NCBI RefSeq assembly: GCF_000195275.1
Contig: NC_015385.1
Coordinates: forward strand, 2,000,501-2,064,500
DNA: 64,000 nt
Reading direction: 5' to 3'
Source: Treponema succinifaciens DSM 2489
GTDB lineage: Bacteria; Spirochaetota; Spirochaetia; Treponematales; Treponemataceae
In this document: positions 63,623 through 64,000 of the stretch, piece after piece
Numbering within the stretch: position 1 is the first letter of the stretch
Layout of the letters: each line of letters opens with the position of its first letter
Program-made: the position numbers and the translations under genes
Notes under the pieces: model-generated
Database searches by the model: none
What the model was told of the DNA's origin: nothing
What the model saw: the letters and a program-made list of their open reading frames with translations, nothing else

Positions 63623-63814
63623 CTATTTCTCTTGATGATTATTTTTTTCATAATCAATCAATGTACCTATAACAATTCCAATCAACATTCCGATACCTGC
63701 ACAAATAGAAATAGCAAAAAGATTTTGCAAAAACGCCCATGCCAACACACCTATGCAACCACCGACAATAAATCCTGTTAATAAGCCAATAGTTAAGTAT
63801 TTATTACTTTTCAT
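63623..63814 (-). CDS. small glycine-rich membrane protein
   Basis: A 63-residue protein with two membrane helices: YLTIGLLTGFIVGGCIGVLA and ISICAGIGMLIGIVIGTLID, rich in small residues spaced like glycine zippers. GGGGAG lies about ten bases before the ATG. It is AT-rich in contrast with the GC-rich mobilization genes. No known function; small glycine-zipper proteins may stabilise or fuse membranes. Coding is supported by the ribosome site and by the clean hydrophobic pattern. Confidence 0.6.
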   Translation of the reverse strand: MKSNKYLTIGLLTGFIVGGCIGVLAWAFLQNLFAISICAGIGMLIGIVIGTLIDYEKNNHQEK

Positions 63815-63902
63815 ATTGCTATATCTCCCCTAAAAGTATATTTGTCGTTGGTTAGGTCAGTTTACAAGGAACTACACGCAGACCGTGAAACGGGCTGCTG
63901 AC

Positions 63903-63984
63903 AACAAACGGCGCTATGCTCCCGGCTGGGTGCATAGCACCTGTTTGTTGCGGGGGTTTCCAAAGGGGGCAGCGCCCCATTTGG
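63903..63984. repeat. two strong hairpins near the right edge
   Basis: CAACAAAC (63903-63910) with GTTTGTTG (63942-63949) enclose GCTATGC/GCATAGC, forming a long cruciform. A second hairpin, CCAAAGGGGGC with GCCCCATTTGG, follows (63960-63984). They may belong to a second transfer or replication site of the element or to an mRNA leader. Confidence 0.55.
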
Positions 63985-64000
63985 CACACGACTTTGCGGA

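Overview
The window looks like the chromosome of a Treponema-type spirochaete from a gut or other host-associated niche. The backbone is AT-rich. It carries a GreA-type factor with a very long tetratricopeptide N-terminus, an EF-G with the HIDSGKTT P-loop that I associate with spirochaetal and mitochondrial EF-G1, a PUR-family nucleic-acid-binding protein, a bactofilin, many periplasmic TPR proteins and several C-terminal-Phe beta-barrels. The genus is an inference from gene content; no rRNA or tRNA gene is present to confirm it.

Layout. 1-3.8 kb: start of an ABC-transporter ATPase, a tRNA-binding OB-fold protein, a chemoreceptor and a double-META lipoprotein. 4-6.8 kb: aroB, a cysteine desulfurase and the PUR protein. 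6.8-14 kb: a minus-strand operon running rpe, three envelope/TPR proteins, a phosphoribosyltransferase, a secreted beta-helix protein and rnhB. 14.2-19.7 kb: TPR protein, GreA-like factor, metallo-beta-lactamase-fold hydrolase, deoC. 19.7-25.5 kb: an ArsR repressor divergent from an RND exporter, a LolA-like periplasmic protein and an outer-membrane barrel, with a good palindromic operator between. 25.5-30.2 kb: mtaB, TPR, bactofilin, DEAD-box helicase. 30.5-36.3 kb: a barrel protein, a dead ISAs1-type insertion sequence with intact ends and a 10-bp target duplication, fusA, and a KaiC/RecA-like ATPase.

36.6-56.9 kb is accessory DNA in visible decay. It holds IS fragments, a metal P-type ATPase interrupted by an in-frame amber codon, a separate HMA metallochaperone, an ArsR-AraC fusion regulator, a Nudix protein that has lost its Nudix box, a lipoprotein with an A9 tract in its signal peptide and a C9 tract inside its promoter spacer, a LysR regulator split at an A9 tract, a truncated TetR behind a 41-bp-period palindrome array, an FGE-fold/flavodoxin fusion split by a second amber codon, and intact DUF4405, DUF362 and cupin genes. 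Among these are apparently sound genes for a YdcF protein, a YczE-type permease, an SLC13-type transporter, a GyrI-like protein, an omptin-like outer-membrane protease, a WYL regulator and an M48 lipoprotein protease.

56.9-64 kb is GC-rich and Firmicutes-like: the terminal part of an integrative mobilizable/conjugative element with a large serine recombinase, TnpW, a DnaC-like loader, a RepA initiator with iterons inside its gene, a Cys-rich VLP protein, a relaxase and MobC, followed by hairpin-rich DNA that probably includes oriT. The element continues past the window.

The most interesting points are the possible phase-variable lipoprotein locus (43.27-43.35 kb), the palindrome array at 52.1-52.3 kb, the dispersed TGTCATT-ended palindromic repeats, the two amber interruptions at family-conserved Gln positions, and the recurrent one-base homopolymer lesions between 31.9 and 52 kb.
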